This document shows, piece after piece, positions 56,654 through 64,000 of a stretch of DNA of 64,000 nucleotides (positions are counted from its first letter, which is position 1; every line of letters begins with the position of its first letter). The stretch spans positions 7,355-71,354 of the forward strand of contig JAKDJD010000011.1 of the NCBI GenBank assembly GCA_030454085.1. Reading direction: 5' to 3'. A program made the translations under genes and the position numbers. The stretch comes from Kocuria sp. Its GTDB lineage: Bacteria > Actinomycetota > Actinomycetes > Actinomycetales > Micrococcaceae. Below the pieces are notes generated by a model. It saw nothing but the letters and a program-made list of their open reading frames with translations. It was not told the origin of the DNA and did not search any database.

Positions 56654-58027
56654 GTGGCCGATTCGGCAAATGCTTTCGACATTCTCATTCTTGGCGGCGG
56701 CAGCGCCGGTTATGCCGCCGCTCTTCGATCGGTTCAGCTCGGTTTCAGCGTCGGGCTGATCGAGAAGGAAAAGGTCGGCGGGACATGCCTCCACTGGGGC
56801 TGCATCCCCACGAAGGCGTACCTTCACTCTGCTGAAGTCGCGGAAGAGGCCCGTGAGTCCGAGAAGTACGGCGTCAAGGTCAAGTACGAGGGCATCGACA
56901 TGGGTGCCATCCGCAATTACAAGGACGGCATCATTGCCGGCAAGTTCAAGGGTCTCCAGGGCCTGCTGAAGATGCGCGGCGTTACCGTGATCGACGGGGC
57001 CGGCAAGATGACCGGGGAAAACACCGTTGAGGTGAACGGGACCGAGTACACCGGCAAGAACATCGTTCTGGCTTCCGGCTCCGTCTCGAAGACCTTCGGC
57101 CTGGACATCGGCGGCCGGATCCTGACCTCCACTCAGGCCCTCGAGATGGATTACCTGCCGAAGTCCGCCATCATCCTGGGCGGCGGCGTGATCGGCTCCG
57201 AATTCGCCTCGATGTGGAAGTCGATGGGCGTGGACGTCACCATCATTGAGGGATTGCCCCACTTGGTCCCCAACGAGGACCCCTCGATCATCAAGGTTCT
57301 CGAGCGCAGCTTCAAGAAGCGCGGGATCAAGTCCAATTTGGGGACCTTCTTCGAGAAGGTCGAACAGGACGACGACGGCGCCAAGGTCACCCTGACCGAC
57401 GGCAAGGAGTTCGAGGCCGACATCGTTCTCGTCGCCGTCGGACGCGGTCCGAACACCGAAGGGCTCGGCTTCGAGGAAGCCGGAGTGACCATGGACCGAG
57501 GATTCGTCATCACCGACGAGCGCCTCCACACCGGCGTCGGCAATGTCTACGCGGCCGGTGACATCGTCCCTGGCCTGCAGCTGGCCCACCGCGGTTTCCA
57601 GCAGGGCATCTTCATCGCCGAGGAGATCGCGGGCCTGAATCCCGTGATCGTCGAGGACATCAACATTCCCAAGGTGACGTTCTCGGACCCCGAGATCGCC
57701 TCCGTGGGCTACACCGAGCCCAAGGCCAAGGAGAAGTTCGGCGACGACAACATCGAGGTCGCAGAATACAACTTGGCAGGAAACGGCAAGAGCTCGATCC
57801 TCGGAACCAGCGGCATCATCAAGTTCGTGCGCGAGAAGGAAGGCCCCATAGTGGGTGTCCATGCCATCGGCAAGCGCATCGGCGAGCAGATCGGCGAGGC
57901 CCAGTTGATCGTCAACTGGGAGGCATATCCGGAGGACGTCGCCAAGCTCATCCACGCGCACCCGACCCAGAACGAGGCATTGGGTGAAGCGGCCATGGCC
58001 CTGGCCGGTCACCCCCTGCACGGTTAG
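56654..58027 (+). CDS. lpdA: Dihydrolipoyl dehydrogenase (E3)
   Basis: Flavoprotein that re-oxidises the lipoyl groups of 2-oxoacid dehydrogenase complexes and makes NADH. The 457-residue protein has the FAD-binding GGGSAGYAA (14-22), redox cysteines Cys45 and Cys50 in [13 protein letters not shown], an NAD motif [10 protein letters not shown], and the C-terminal His-Glu pair in HAHPTQNEA. It starts with GTG after GGGAG. It is 68 bases ahead of the E2 gene and probably cotranscribed. A possible -10 TATAAG lies at 56578-56583. Confidence 0.95.
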   Translation: MADSANAFDILILGGGSAGYAAALRSVQLGFSVGLIEKEKVGGTCLHWGCIPTKAYLHSAEVAEEARESEKYGVKVKYEGIDMGAIRNYKDGIIAGKFKGLQGLLKMRGVTVIDGAGKMTGENTVEVNGTEYTGKNIVLASGSVSKTFGLDIGGRILTSTQALEMDYLPKSAIILGGGVIGSEFASMWKSMGVDVTIIEGLPHLVPNEDPSIIKVLERSFKKRGIKSNLGTFFEKVEQDDDGAKVTLTDGKEFEADIVLVAVGRGPNTEGLGFEEAGVTMDRGFVITDERLHTGVGNVYAAGDIVPGLQLAHRGFQQGIFIAEEIAGLNPVIVEDINIPKVTFSDPEIASVGYTEPKAKEKFGDDNIEVAEYNLAGNGKSSILGTSGIIKFVREKEGPIVGVHAIGKRIGEQIGEAQLIVNWEAYPEDVAKLIHAHPTQNEALGEAAMALAGHPLHG

Positions 58028-58095
58028 CACCGGGCTCGTCCGCAGATCGCCAGAACTTACACAGGCACTATTCACAAGGAGAACGGGAAGAGACG

Positions 58096-59895
58096 ATGTC
58101 TGAAACCGTAGAACTGCCCGCACTGGGCGAATCCGTAACCGAAGGAACCGTTACCCGCTGGCTGAAGTCCGTCGGCGACACCGTCGAGGTCGATGAGCCG
58201 CTGGTCGAGGTCTCGACCGACAAGGTCGACACCGAGATCCCGTCCCCGGTCGCGGGCACGATCGAAGAGATCCTCGTCGACGAGGACGAAGAGGTCGAGG
58301 TCGGCGCCCCTCTGGTGCGTATCGGCGACGGATCGGGAGCCTCCGGGTCCTCCGATTCATCAGAACCGGCGGCCGAGGAACAGCCCGAAGAAGCACCGGC
58401 CGAGCAGCCCGAGCAGGAAGAGGCCGCCGCAGAGGCGCCTTCGGCACCGGCTGAGGACACTCAGGAATCCTCCGGTTCCGCCGGCGGGGAAGGCCAGGAG
58501 GTGACCCTGCCTGCCCTCGGAGAGTCCGTCACGGAAGGAACCGTGACCCGTTGGCTCAAGTCCGTGGGCGACACCGTCGAGGTCGACGAGCCGCTGGTCG
58601 AGGTCTCGACCGACAAGGTCGACACCGAGATTCCCTCCCCCGTGGCCGGCACCTTGCTCGAGGTCAAGGTCGACGAAGACGAAGAGGCCGAGGTCGGTCA
58701 GGTCCTGGCCATCGTCGGCGACCAGGGAGCGTCGACGTCCTCGGGCTCCTCCGACTCCTCCGGTCAGGACGAGGCGCCCCAGCAGGAGTCCGCTCCGCAG
58801 GCTGAGCCGGAGCCCAAGCAGGAGACCCCGGAACCCGCCCAGGAGAAGGCCAAGGAAGAACAGCCGACCGCGACGCCCAAGGCCGAGGACAATGCGTCGG
58901 ACCAGGCATCCCAGGGTTCGGACTCCTCCAAGAACTCGGGCGAGATCTACGTGACCCCGCTGGTTCGGAAACTGGCCAAGCAGGAAGACATCGATCTCTC
59001 GACCATCGAGGGCTCCGGTGTCGGCGGACGCATTCGCAAGCAGGATGTTCAGGCCGCGATCGACGCCAAGAAGGCGGCCGCGCCCTCGGAGAAGCCGGCA
59101 CCGGCTTCCGAGGCACCCGCCGCATCCTCCCAGTCCTCCGCTCCGGCTCCGGCACCCGCCGTGGACACGGAGAAGCGAGGCAAAAAGGAAAAGGCCCCGC
59201 GCATCCGGCAGACGATCGCCAAGAGGATGAAGGAATCCCTCGACGTTTCGGCCCAGCTGACGCAGGTCACCGAGGTCGACATGACCCGCGTGTCCAAGTT
59301 GCGCGATCGTGCGAAGAAATCCTTCCAGAGTCGCGAGGGCGCCAAGCTGACGTTCCTCCCGTTCTTCGCCAAGGCTGTGGCCGAGGCGCTCCAGCAGCAC
59401 CCGAAGCTGAATGCCTCCTACGACGCCGAGGCCAAGGAAATCACCTACCACGATTCCGAGGACATCGCGATCGCGGTGGACACGGAGCGCGGTCTGCTGG
59501 TCCCCGTGGTCTCCAATGCGGGAGACCTGAACTTGGCCGGTCTGGCCAAGAAGCTGGCAGATGTCGGAGAGCGGACCAAGTCGGGGCAGATCGGTCCGGA
59601 CGAGCTCTCCGGAGGTACCTTCACCATCACGAATATCGGCTCCTTCGGTGCCCTGTTCGACACCCCGATCATCAATCAGCCCCAGGTCGGCATCCTCGGG
59701 ACCGGTTCGATCGTCAAGCGGCCCGTCGTCGTCACCGACGCCGAGGGCAATGACACGATCGCTGTCCGCCAGATGTGCTACCTGTCGCTGACCTATGATC
59801 ACCGACTGGTGGACGGTGCAGACGCCGGCCGTTTCCTCCAGACCCTCAAGAAGCGTCTGGAGGACGGCAACTTCGAGTCCGAGGTCGGACTCTAG
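58096..59895 (+). CDS. sucB: Dihydrolipoamide acyltransferase (E2; SucB/DlaT type)
   Basis: Core acyltransferase of a 2-oxoacid dehydrogenase complex. The 599-residue protein has two lipoyl domains (about 3-80 and 134-210; lipoylated Lys43 and Lys174 in TDKVDTE), Ala/Pro/Glu-rich linkers, an E3-binding domain (285-320, [12 protein letters not shown]) and the catalytic domain (about 365-599) with His570 in YDHRLVDG. It is named sucB by convention, but in related Actinobacteria the protein at this position (DlaT/AceF) serves pyruvate dehydrogenase and can serve 2-oxoglutarate dehydrogenase. GGGAAGAG precedes the ATG. Followed by a terminator. Confidence 0.93.
   Translation: MSETVELPALGESVTEGTVTRWLKSVGDTVEVDEPLVEVSTDKVDTEIPSPVAGTIEEILVDEDEEVEVGAPLVRIGDGSGASGSSDSSEPAAEEQPEEAPAEQPEQEEAAAEAPSAPAEDTQESSGSAGGEGQEVTLPALGESVTEGTVTRWLKSVGDTVEVDEPLVEVSTDKVDTEIPSPVAGTLLEVKVDEDEEAEVGQVLAIVGDQGASTSSGSSDSSGQDEAPQQESAPQAEPEPKQETPEPAQEKAKEEQPTATPKAEDNASDQASQGSDSSKNSGEIYVTPLVRKLAKQEDIDLSTIEGSGVGGRIRKQDVQAAIDAKKAAAPSEKPAPASEAPAASSQSSAPAPAPAVDTEKRGKKEKAPRIRQTIAKRMKESLDVSAQLTQVTEVDMTRVSKLRDRAKKSFQSREGAKLTFLPFFAKAVAEALQQHPKLNASYDAEAKEITYHDSEDIAIAVDTERGLLVPVVSNAGDLNLAGLAKKLADVGERTKSGQIGPDELSGGTFTITNIGSFGALFDTPIINQPQVGILGTGSIVKRPVVVTDAEGNDTIAVRQMCYLSLTYDHRLVDGADAGRFLQTLKKRLEDGNFESEVGL
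58114..58260 (+). repeat. Lipoyl domain repeat, copy 1
   Basis: Encodes 49 residues identical to those encoded at 58507-58653 in the same gene. The DNA differs mainly at third positions. It is an in-frame duplication within the E2 gene. Confidence 0.85.
58507..58653 (+). repeat. Lipoyl domain repeat, copy 2
   Basis: Second copy of the 49-residue identical lipoyl segment; flanking residues differ from copy 1. Confidence 0.85.
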
Positions 59896-59918
59896 ACGTC
59901 GCATCGGCAGAACCCCTG

Positions 59919-59956
59919 AGCGGCCGCTCCCTTCCTGGGAGCGGCCGCTTTCGTCT
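59919..59956 (+). terminator. Terminator after the E2 gene
   Basis: A 13-base-pair stem (AGCGGCCGCTCCC with its complement) with a TTCCT loop, followed by TTCGTCT, lies 24 bases after the stop. Confidence 0.85.
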
Positions 59957-60025
59957 GCCCCGGCCCCTGGTGCGACCCCGCGCACATTTTGGTGTCACTG
60001 CGTCAGCAAAATCGTCCTGCGAGAC

Positions 60026-60031
60026 TAGAAT
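60026..60031 (+). promoter_or_regulatory. -10 box for the small membrane protein gene
   Basis: TAGAAT ends six bases before the ATG at 60038, predicting a leaderless mRNA. GAAGG between the two could also act as a ribosome site if transcription starts further upstream. Confidence 0.5.
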
Positions 60032-60037
60032 GAAGGC

Positions 60038-60388
60038 ATGTCTTTTCTCATGTCAGTTCTCCTCTTTCTGCACATCGTAGGAGCGGCCTTGGTCTTCGGC
60101 CTGTGGGTGGCTTACTTCAAGCCTCCCCGAGTGGTGCCGGCACAGTTCTATGCAGCACTCCTTCAGGTGATTACCGGCCTGATCATGTTCGGAATGCTCG
60201 AAATGCAAGGTGGCGCGGTGAACCACGCGAAGCTGGGGGTCAAGCTGGTCATCGGCATTGTGATCGCCGTGGTCGCCTTCATCGGTCAGCGCAAGTACAA
60301 GCGTGGCGAAGAGGTTCCCACCGGAATTGCGCACGCGGTCGGCGGTTTGAGCCTGATCAATATCGCGGTCGCAACCCTGTGGAACTAG
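60038..60388 (+). CDS. Small integral membrane protein of unknown function
   Basis: A 116-residue protein with four hydrophobic segments (about 5-25, 36-54, 65-84, 96-114) and short polar loops, the longest being the basic RKYKRGEEVPTG. No family is recognised with confidence. It stands alone between the E2 terminator and the convergent kinase-like gene, whose stop is three bases away. Confidence 0.75.
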   Translation: MSFLMSVLLFLHIVGAALVFGLWVAYFKPPRVVPAQFYAALLQVITGLIMFGMLEMQGGAVNHAKLGVKLVIGIVIAVVAFIGQRKYKRGEEVPTGIAHAVGGLSLINIAVATLWN

Positions 60389-60391
60389 GGC

Positions 60392-62008
60392 TCAGTCCGG
60401 AACAGCTTCCACGGCCTTGATTCTCCAGGAGCCGGTGGCCCGGTCCAGATGCAGACGAATGCTTTGGATCGTGTCATCGGCTTCTTGCGTGTTGGGGGTG
60501 GTCTTTTTCCACCCGGATACGAACAGTTTGGCCCTGACCCGAGCCAGGCTGTCGTTTTCCTCCTCAACCACGATGTCCTCAACCCTGGTCCTGAGGTCGC
60601 CCCAGACCACCGATCTGGAGCGAAGGGCATCGATGCACGCCCCGTCCGCCTTCTCAACCTCGCTGTCCGCCGCGGCATATGCTCCGATCAAAGAGGGGTC
60701 CCTTTCCCTGAGTGCCCTGTCCCTGGCCGCAACCAGGTGCTCGACTGCCTCGGCGGCTCCGGTCGGCTCCGGCGTGTCGGTTGGAACACCACCATTGACG
60801 GTCGAAGCCGCGAATATCGGCGAGACCTCCTGGACATCGCTCGTGGGAGGCGCCTTGTCCGAGGTGAGGAGAGGGCGAGAAGCAGCGTGAACCACCGCGG
60901 CGACCAGTAAGAGCCCCATCACCGTGGCCTTCCACCGCCGTCGGGCTGGGTGCGCCAAGGCCGCGAGACGCCGGACGTTGGACAGCGCGCGAAACCTCAC
61001 GGCGACCTGAGCCCGGCCTCGGGACGCCGTTGGGGCCACATCCGGTTTCCTGACCTGCACCCCGCCGCGCCTCGCAAAACGACCCTTGGACGGATCCGGC
61101 CTCGCTGGGAGGCGGGAGGCGAAGTCGGCGTCGGCCGTGGAGTGCAGGTCGATGGGAACGGCGTCCCATGCTCCTCGCACCACCAGCGCAAGCTCCTGTG
61201 CATCGGGGCGGGCCGACGAATGGGGATCCAACGCCGCTTCCAAAACCTGAACCACGTTCTTGGTCGCGCTGGGACAGCTCATCGGCAACGGAATCCGATG
61301 TTCCCAAGGACCTGGGCTTCGGCCGGTCAGCATCGTCCAGGTGAGCTCCGCGAAACGGAGGACGTCATCAGCAGGCGTTCCCTCGACTCCCGGGGCGCCG
61401 CCTCTGCCCGACCACGGATCGGGCCACGGAGGCATCACCACGGATGCCGCTCCCCTGGTCAGAAAGATGTTGGAAGCATCCACTCCTCCGTGGACCAAGC
61501 CCTGACTGTGCAACCAGGACAGGGCCCGACCGACGTGCGCCACCACTCCGGCGCATTCTTCCGGCTCGAGTCTCCGGCGACTCCGCAGCACTTTGTCGAG
61601 GCAACCGCCTTCCGGGAATTCCAGGACGAGGAAGGGCAAGATCGGATCGCTCGCGGAGGCTTCGTAGGTGTGCAGGATATGCGGGTGCCGCATCGAACTC
61701 CGGTGCGTATTGACTTCAGAGGCCCACACCGTGGGTGCATTCTCGAAGGCTGCTGCTTTTCCGCCGGGGCGCGGATGGATCGTGATCAACCGTTCGGTAC
61801 TGGCTCGGTGCCGGGCCGCACGCTCGAATTCGTGCCGAGACGTGATTCCGGCGGTGAGGAGGGTGCCGTCCGCTTCTGCCTCCCGAAGCCGTGCGTACCA
61901 GAGGGACGACCCTGAGCACTCTCCCACCTTTTTGATGAGTCGGTACCTGTCCAGATCCGCTGCCGCGAGGTCAGCGGCCTCGGGCGTTTCCACCATGATT
62001 CGATCCAT
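60392..62008 (-). CDS. Membrane-bound protein kinase-like protein, probable pseudokinase
   Basis: A 538-residue protein with an N-terminal Ser/Thr-kinase-like domain (about 21-280), a basic linker, one transmembrane helix (about 361-380) and an outer domain of about 150 residues. Kinase features remain: RYRLIKKVGE, MRHPHILHTYEA, FLVLEFPEGGCL and LSWLHSQGLVHG. The catalytic loop reads HGGVDASN (173-180) instead of HRDxKxxN, so the catalytic Asp is missing, and no DFG motif follows. The Gly-rich loop (GECSGSS) is also altered. It is likely a signalling or scaffold protein that no longer phosphorylates. It is convergent with the small membrane protein gene and divergent from lipB. Confidence 0.83.
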   Translation of the reverse strand: MDRIMVETPEAADLAAADLDRYRLIKKVGECSGSSLWYARLREAEADGTLLTAGITSRHEFERAARHRASTERLITIHPRPGGKAAAFENAPTVWASEVNTHRSSMRHPHILHTYEASASDPILPFLVLEFPEGGCLDKVLRSRRRLEPEECAGVVAHVGRALSWLHSQGLVHGGVDASNIFLTRGAASVVMPPWPDPWSGRGGAPGVEGTPADDVLRFAELTWTMLTGRSPGPWEHRIPLPMSCPSATKNVVQVLEAALDPHSSARPDAQELALVVRGAWDAVPIDLHSTADADFASRLPARPDPSKGRFARRGGVQVRKPDVAPTASRGRAQVAVRFRALSNVRRLAALAHPARRRWKATVMGLLLVAAVVHAASRPLLTSDKAPPTSDVQEVSPIFAASTVNGGVPTDTPEPTGAAEAVEHLVAARDRALRERDPSLIGAYAAADSEVEKADGACIDALRSRSVVWGDLRTRVEDIVVEEENDSLARVRAKLFVSGWKKTTPNTQEADDTIQSIRLHLDRATGSWRIKAVEAVPD

Positions 62009-62116
62009 GCTTCAGAAATACACCCTCGATCATGAGAATGATCACGTTATCCACAGGCATCCCGCATCTTCGCGCATTTCGTCGACATGCGATTTAGAGC
62101 GCCCGAACCCCAGTTG

Positions 62117-62122
62117 TAGGCT
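62117..62122 (+). promoter_or_regulatory. -10 box for a leaderless lipB transcript
   Basis: TAGGCT ends six bases before the lipB ATG. TTTAGA at 62093-62098 is a possible weak -35 box with an 18-base spacer. Confidence 0.5.
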
Positions 62123-62128
62123 GGTCAC

Positions 62129-62809
62129 ATGTCATTGGTCATGAATCGGGTCGGTCTCGCACCCGAGTACGTGGACTATCGTGAGGCCCTCGCACTCCAG
62201 GAGGAGATGCACCACCGCGTCAGCAATGAGGAACAGGACAATACCGTCCTGCTCCTCGAGCACCAGCCGGTCTACACGGCGGGGAAACGCACGGAGAAGC
62301 ACGAATATCCGAACGACGGCACAGATGTGGTCCCCATCGACCGGGGCGGGAAACTCACCTGGCACGGGCCTGGGATGCTGGTGGGCTACCCCATCCTCAA
62401 GCTTCCCGAGCCGATCGACGTCGTTCGTTACGTCCGGATCCTGGAAGAAATTCTCATGAAAGTCGTTCGTGATCTCGGCATCGACGGACAACGCGTCGAG
62501 GGACGTTCCGGCGTCTGGGTCCTTGGAGAAGGCATCGAGCCAGACAAGAAGATCGCGGCGATCGGGATCCGGGTGTCGCGCAACACGACCATGCACGGGT
62601 TCGCGCTGAACTGCAACAACGACCTCGGGTCGTTCTCCAATTTCATCCCGTGCGGGATCACCGACGCTTCGGTCACCACCATCAGCGAGCAGCTCCAGCG
62701 GAACATATCGCCGAGCGACGTTGTTGACCGAGTTGAACAGGAATTATTGGCCAATGCAGACCGCTTGGCAGCGCAATTCGTTCCGCGTGGCGAAGAGGCT
62801 ACGGCCTGA
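62129..62809 (+). CDS. lipB: Octanoyltransferase (lipoate biosynthesis)
   Basis: Transfers octanoate from acyl carrier protein to lipoyl domains, the first step of lipoate synthesis. The 226-residue protein has [17 protein letters not shown] (72-88), the catalytic Lys141 in [11 protein letters not shown], and Cys175 in IPCGITD. It has the normal length. lipA follows after 53 bases and is probably cotranscribed. The lipoyl acceptor protein (sucB) and lpdA are encoded just upstream. Confidence 0.96.
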   Translation: MSLVMNRVGLAPEYVDYREALALQEEMHHRVSNEEQDNTVLLLEHQPVYTAGKRTEKHEYPNDGTDVVPIDRGGKLTWHGPGMLVGYPILKLPEPIDVVRYVRILEEILMKVVRDLGIDGQRVEGRSGVWVLGEGIEPDKKIAAIGIRVSRNTTMHGFALNCNNDLGSFSNFIPCGITDASVTTISEQLQRNISPSDVVDRVEQELLANADRLAAQFVPRGEEATA

Positions 62810-62862
62810 TCAATGATTCGCCAGCCGCTTTGCGGCGAGCCGTGGACATCGAAGGAGAGACC

Positions 62863-63870
62863 ATGACCATCGCCCCAGAAGGACGCAAGCTCCTCCGCGT
62901 GGAAGCGCGGAATGCCGAGGTTCCCATCGAGAAGAAGCCTTCGTGGCTCAAGAACACCGCCAAGATGGGGCCCGAGTACCAAGAGCTCAAAAAGATGGCC
63001 CGGAGCCAAGGGCTGCACACCGTGTGCGAAGAAGCCGGCTGTCCCAATATTTATGAGTGCTGGGAGGACCGGGAAGCCACGTTCCTGATTGCCGGAGACA
63101 CCTGCACGCGCCGGTGCGACTTCTGCGACATCGCGACGGGGCGTCCCGCTCCCCTGGATCCCCTGGAACCCGTCAAGGTCGCCCGCTCCATTCAGCAGAT
63201 GGACCTGCGGTACGCGACCGTCACGGGCGTCGCCCGCGACGATCTTCCGGACGGCTCGGCCATGCACTATGCGAAGACCATCGAAGCGATCCACGAGCAG
63301 AACCCCAATACCGGTGTCGAGATTCTGATTCCGGATTTCCAGGGCAAGCCGCATCGCCTGGACATGATCGTGGATGCCGGACCGGAGGTCTACGCGCACA
63401 ACGTCGAAACCGTTCCGCGCATCTTCAAAAAGATCCGCCCGGCATTTACGTATGAGCGGTCGTTGGACACCATCTCTCACGGCAAGGATCGCGGGATGAT
63501 CACCAAGTCGAACCTGATTCTGGGCATGGGCGAGACCAACGAGGAGGTCTACGAGGCCCTCTGCGACCTGCACGATGCCGGGACCGACATCATCACGCTG
63601 ACCCAATACCTGCGCCCCTCCCCGCTCTTCCACCCGATCGACCGGTGGGTCAAGCCCGAGGAATTCGTGGCGCTGTCCGAAGCCGCAGAGGAGATCGGTT
63701 TCCTCGGGGTCATGGCGGGCCCGATGGTTCGTTCGTCCTACCGGGCCGGTCGCCTCTGGGCCCGTGCCATGGACAAGATGGGACGGCCGATCCCCGAGCA
63801 CCTGGAGCACATTCAGGACACCGGTTCGGCTCGCCAGGAAGCTTCCTCTCTGGTGGCGGCCGGACTCTGA
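62863..63870 (+). CDS. lipA: Lipoyl synthase
   Basis: Radical SAM enzyme that inserts two sulfur atoms into protein-bound octanoate. The 335-residue protein carries both cluster motifs: [12 protein letters not shown] (Cys55, Cys60, Cys66) for the auxiliary cluster and CTRRCDFC (Cys81, Cys85, Cys88) for the radical SAM cluster, with the conserved C-terminal RSSYRAG serine. The start is the ATG at 62863 with GAAGGAG upstream, rather than the in-frame start 33 bases earlier. Confidence 0.96.
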   Translation: MTIAPEGRKLLRVEARNAEVPIEKKPSWLKNTAKMGPEYQELKKMARSQGLHTVCEEAGCPNIYECWEDREATFLIAGDTCTRRCDFCDIATGRPAPLDPLEPVKVARSIQQMDLRYATVTGVARDDLPDGSAMHYAKTIEAIHEQNPNTGVEILIPDFQGKPHRLDMIVDAGPEVYAHNVETVPRIFKKIRPAFTYERSLDTISHGKDRGMITKSNLILGMGETNEEVYEALCDLHDAGTDIITLTQYLRPSPLFHPIDRWVKPEEFVALSEAAEEIGFLGVMAGPMVRSSYRAGRLWARAMDKMGRPIPEHLEHIQDTGSARQEASSLVAAGL

Positions 63871-63899
63871 CCTTCGGTCGTCCCACATCATGAAGACGA

Positions 63900-63937
63900 C
63901 GACGCGGCCCCCGGCGCTTACCCCCCGGGCCCCGTCG
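63900..63937 (+). terminator. Possible hairpin after lipA
   Basis: CGACG and GGCCC pair with GGGCC and CGTCG across a mismatch around a 16-base loop. No T run follows, so it is weak. The final 60 bases of the window are less GC-rich and may be the leader of the next gene, which lies outside. Confidence 0.4.
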
Positions 63938-64000
63938 TAGGTTGAACGAGTTAGCGAGTATAGGACACAACCCGATAAATGTAGCGAAATACCGGCACAC

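Overview
The window is chromosomal DNA from a high-GC actinobacterium. The gene content (SepH, DUF3000, DUF3093, DUF3710, DUF4193, DUF5998, fused CydDC, an E2 enzyme with two lipoyl domains, primary sigma factor beside ParE) points to Micrococcales, probably Micrococcaceae or a close relative. I cannot name the genus from sequence alone. It is almost entirely core genome: dense, mostly short operons, with no rRNA, CRISPR array, prophage, insertion sequence or integrase that I can see.

Layout. 1-5.0 kb (minus): PD-(D/E)XK-fold protein, then def-fmt-rsmB with touching or overlapping stop and start codons, then rpe. 5.2-6.0 kb: four tRNA genes (Val-CAC on minus; Gly-GCC, Cys-GCA, Val-GAC on plus), with a good promoter and hairpin terminators. 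6.1-11.9 kb: TauE/SafE permease, ZapE ATPase, YbaK deacylase, membrane-anchored alpha/beta hydrolase, a small unknown, MsrB, DUF3000. 12.0-16.8 kb: RNase D, a FadB-type beta-oxidation enzyme, a lipoprotein Rieske protein, DUF488. 16.9-28.7 kb: aconitase, then a block whose order matches, as I recall it, the mycobacterial Rv2689c-Rv2699c region (RNA methyltransferase, APC permease, two TrkA proteins, DUF3159, OB-fold protein, DUF3710, dut, DUF3093, DUF4193). 29.0-36.4 kb: SepH, a PTQE-repeat membrane protein, a phosphodiesterase, DUF5998, and a GNAT/acyl-CoA-synthetase fusion. 36.5-50.0 kb: parC, an EEP-family membrane protein, cydA-cydB-cydDC, mdh, parE. 50.3-54.7 kb: DUF7455, sigA, DUF4192, PAC2. 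54.9-63.9 kb: pepA, lpdA, sucB/dlaT, a small membrane protein, a kinase-like protein, lipB, lipA.

How genes fit together. LipB and LipA make the lipoyl groups carried by the E2 protein and re-oxidised by LpdA, so the last 7 kb form a lipoate/2-oxoacid dehydrogenase cluster. Aconitase and malate dehydrogenase add TCA-cycle steps. CydAB with CydDC is a complete bd-oxidase module. ParC and ParE are both present but 8.8 kb apart. Def, Fmt and RsmB act at translation start and on 16S rRNA.

I found no convincing undescribed multi-gene system. The observations most worth a second look are a dispersed intergenic repeat family, a set of promoters placed for leaderless transcripts, a probable membrane pseudokinase, an orphan PD-(D/E)XK protein, a PTQE-repeat surface stalk protein, and the near-identical lipoyl domains in the E2 gene.
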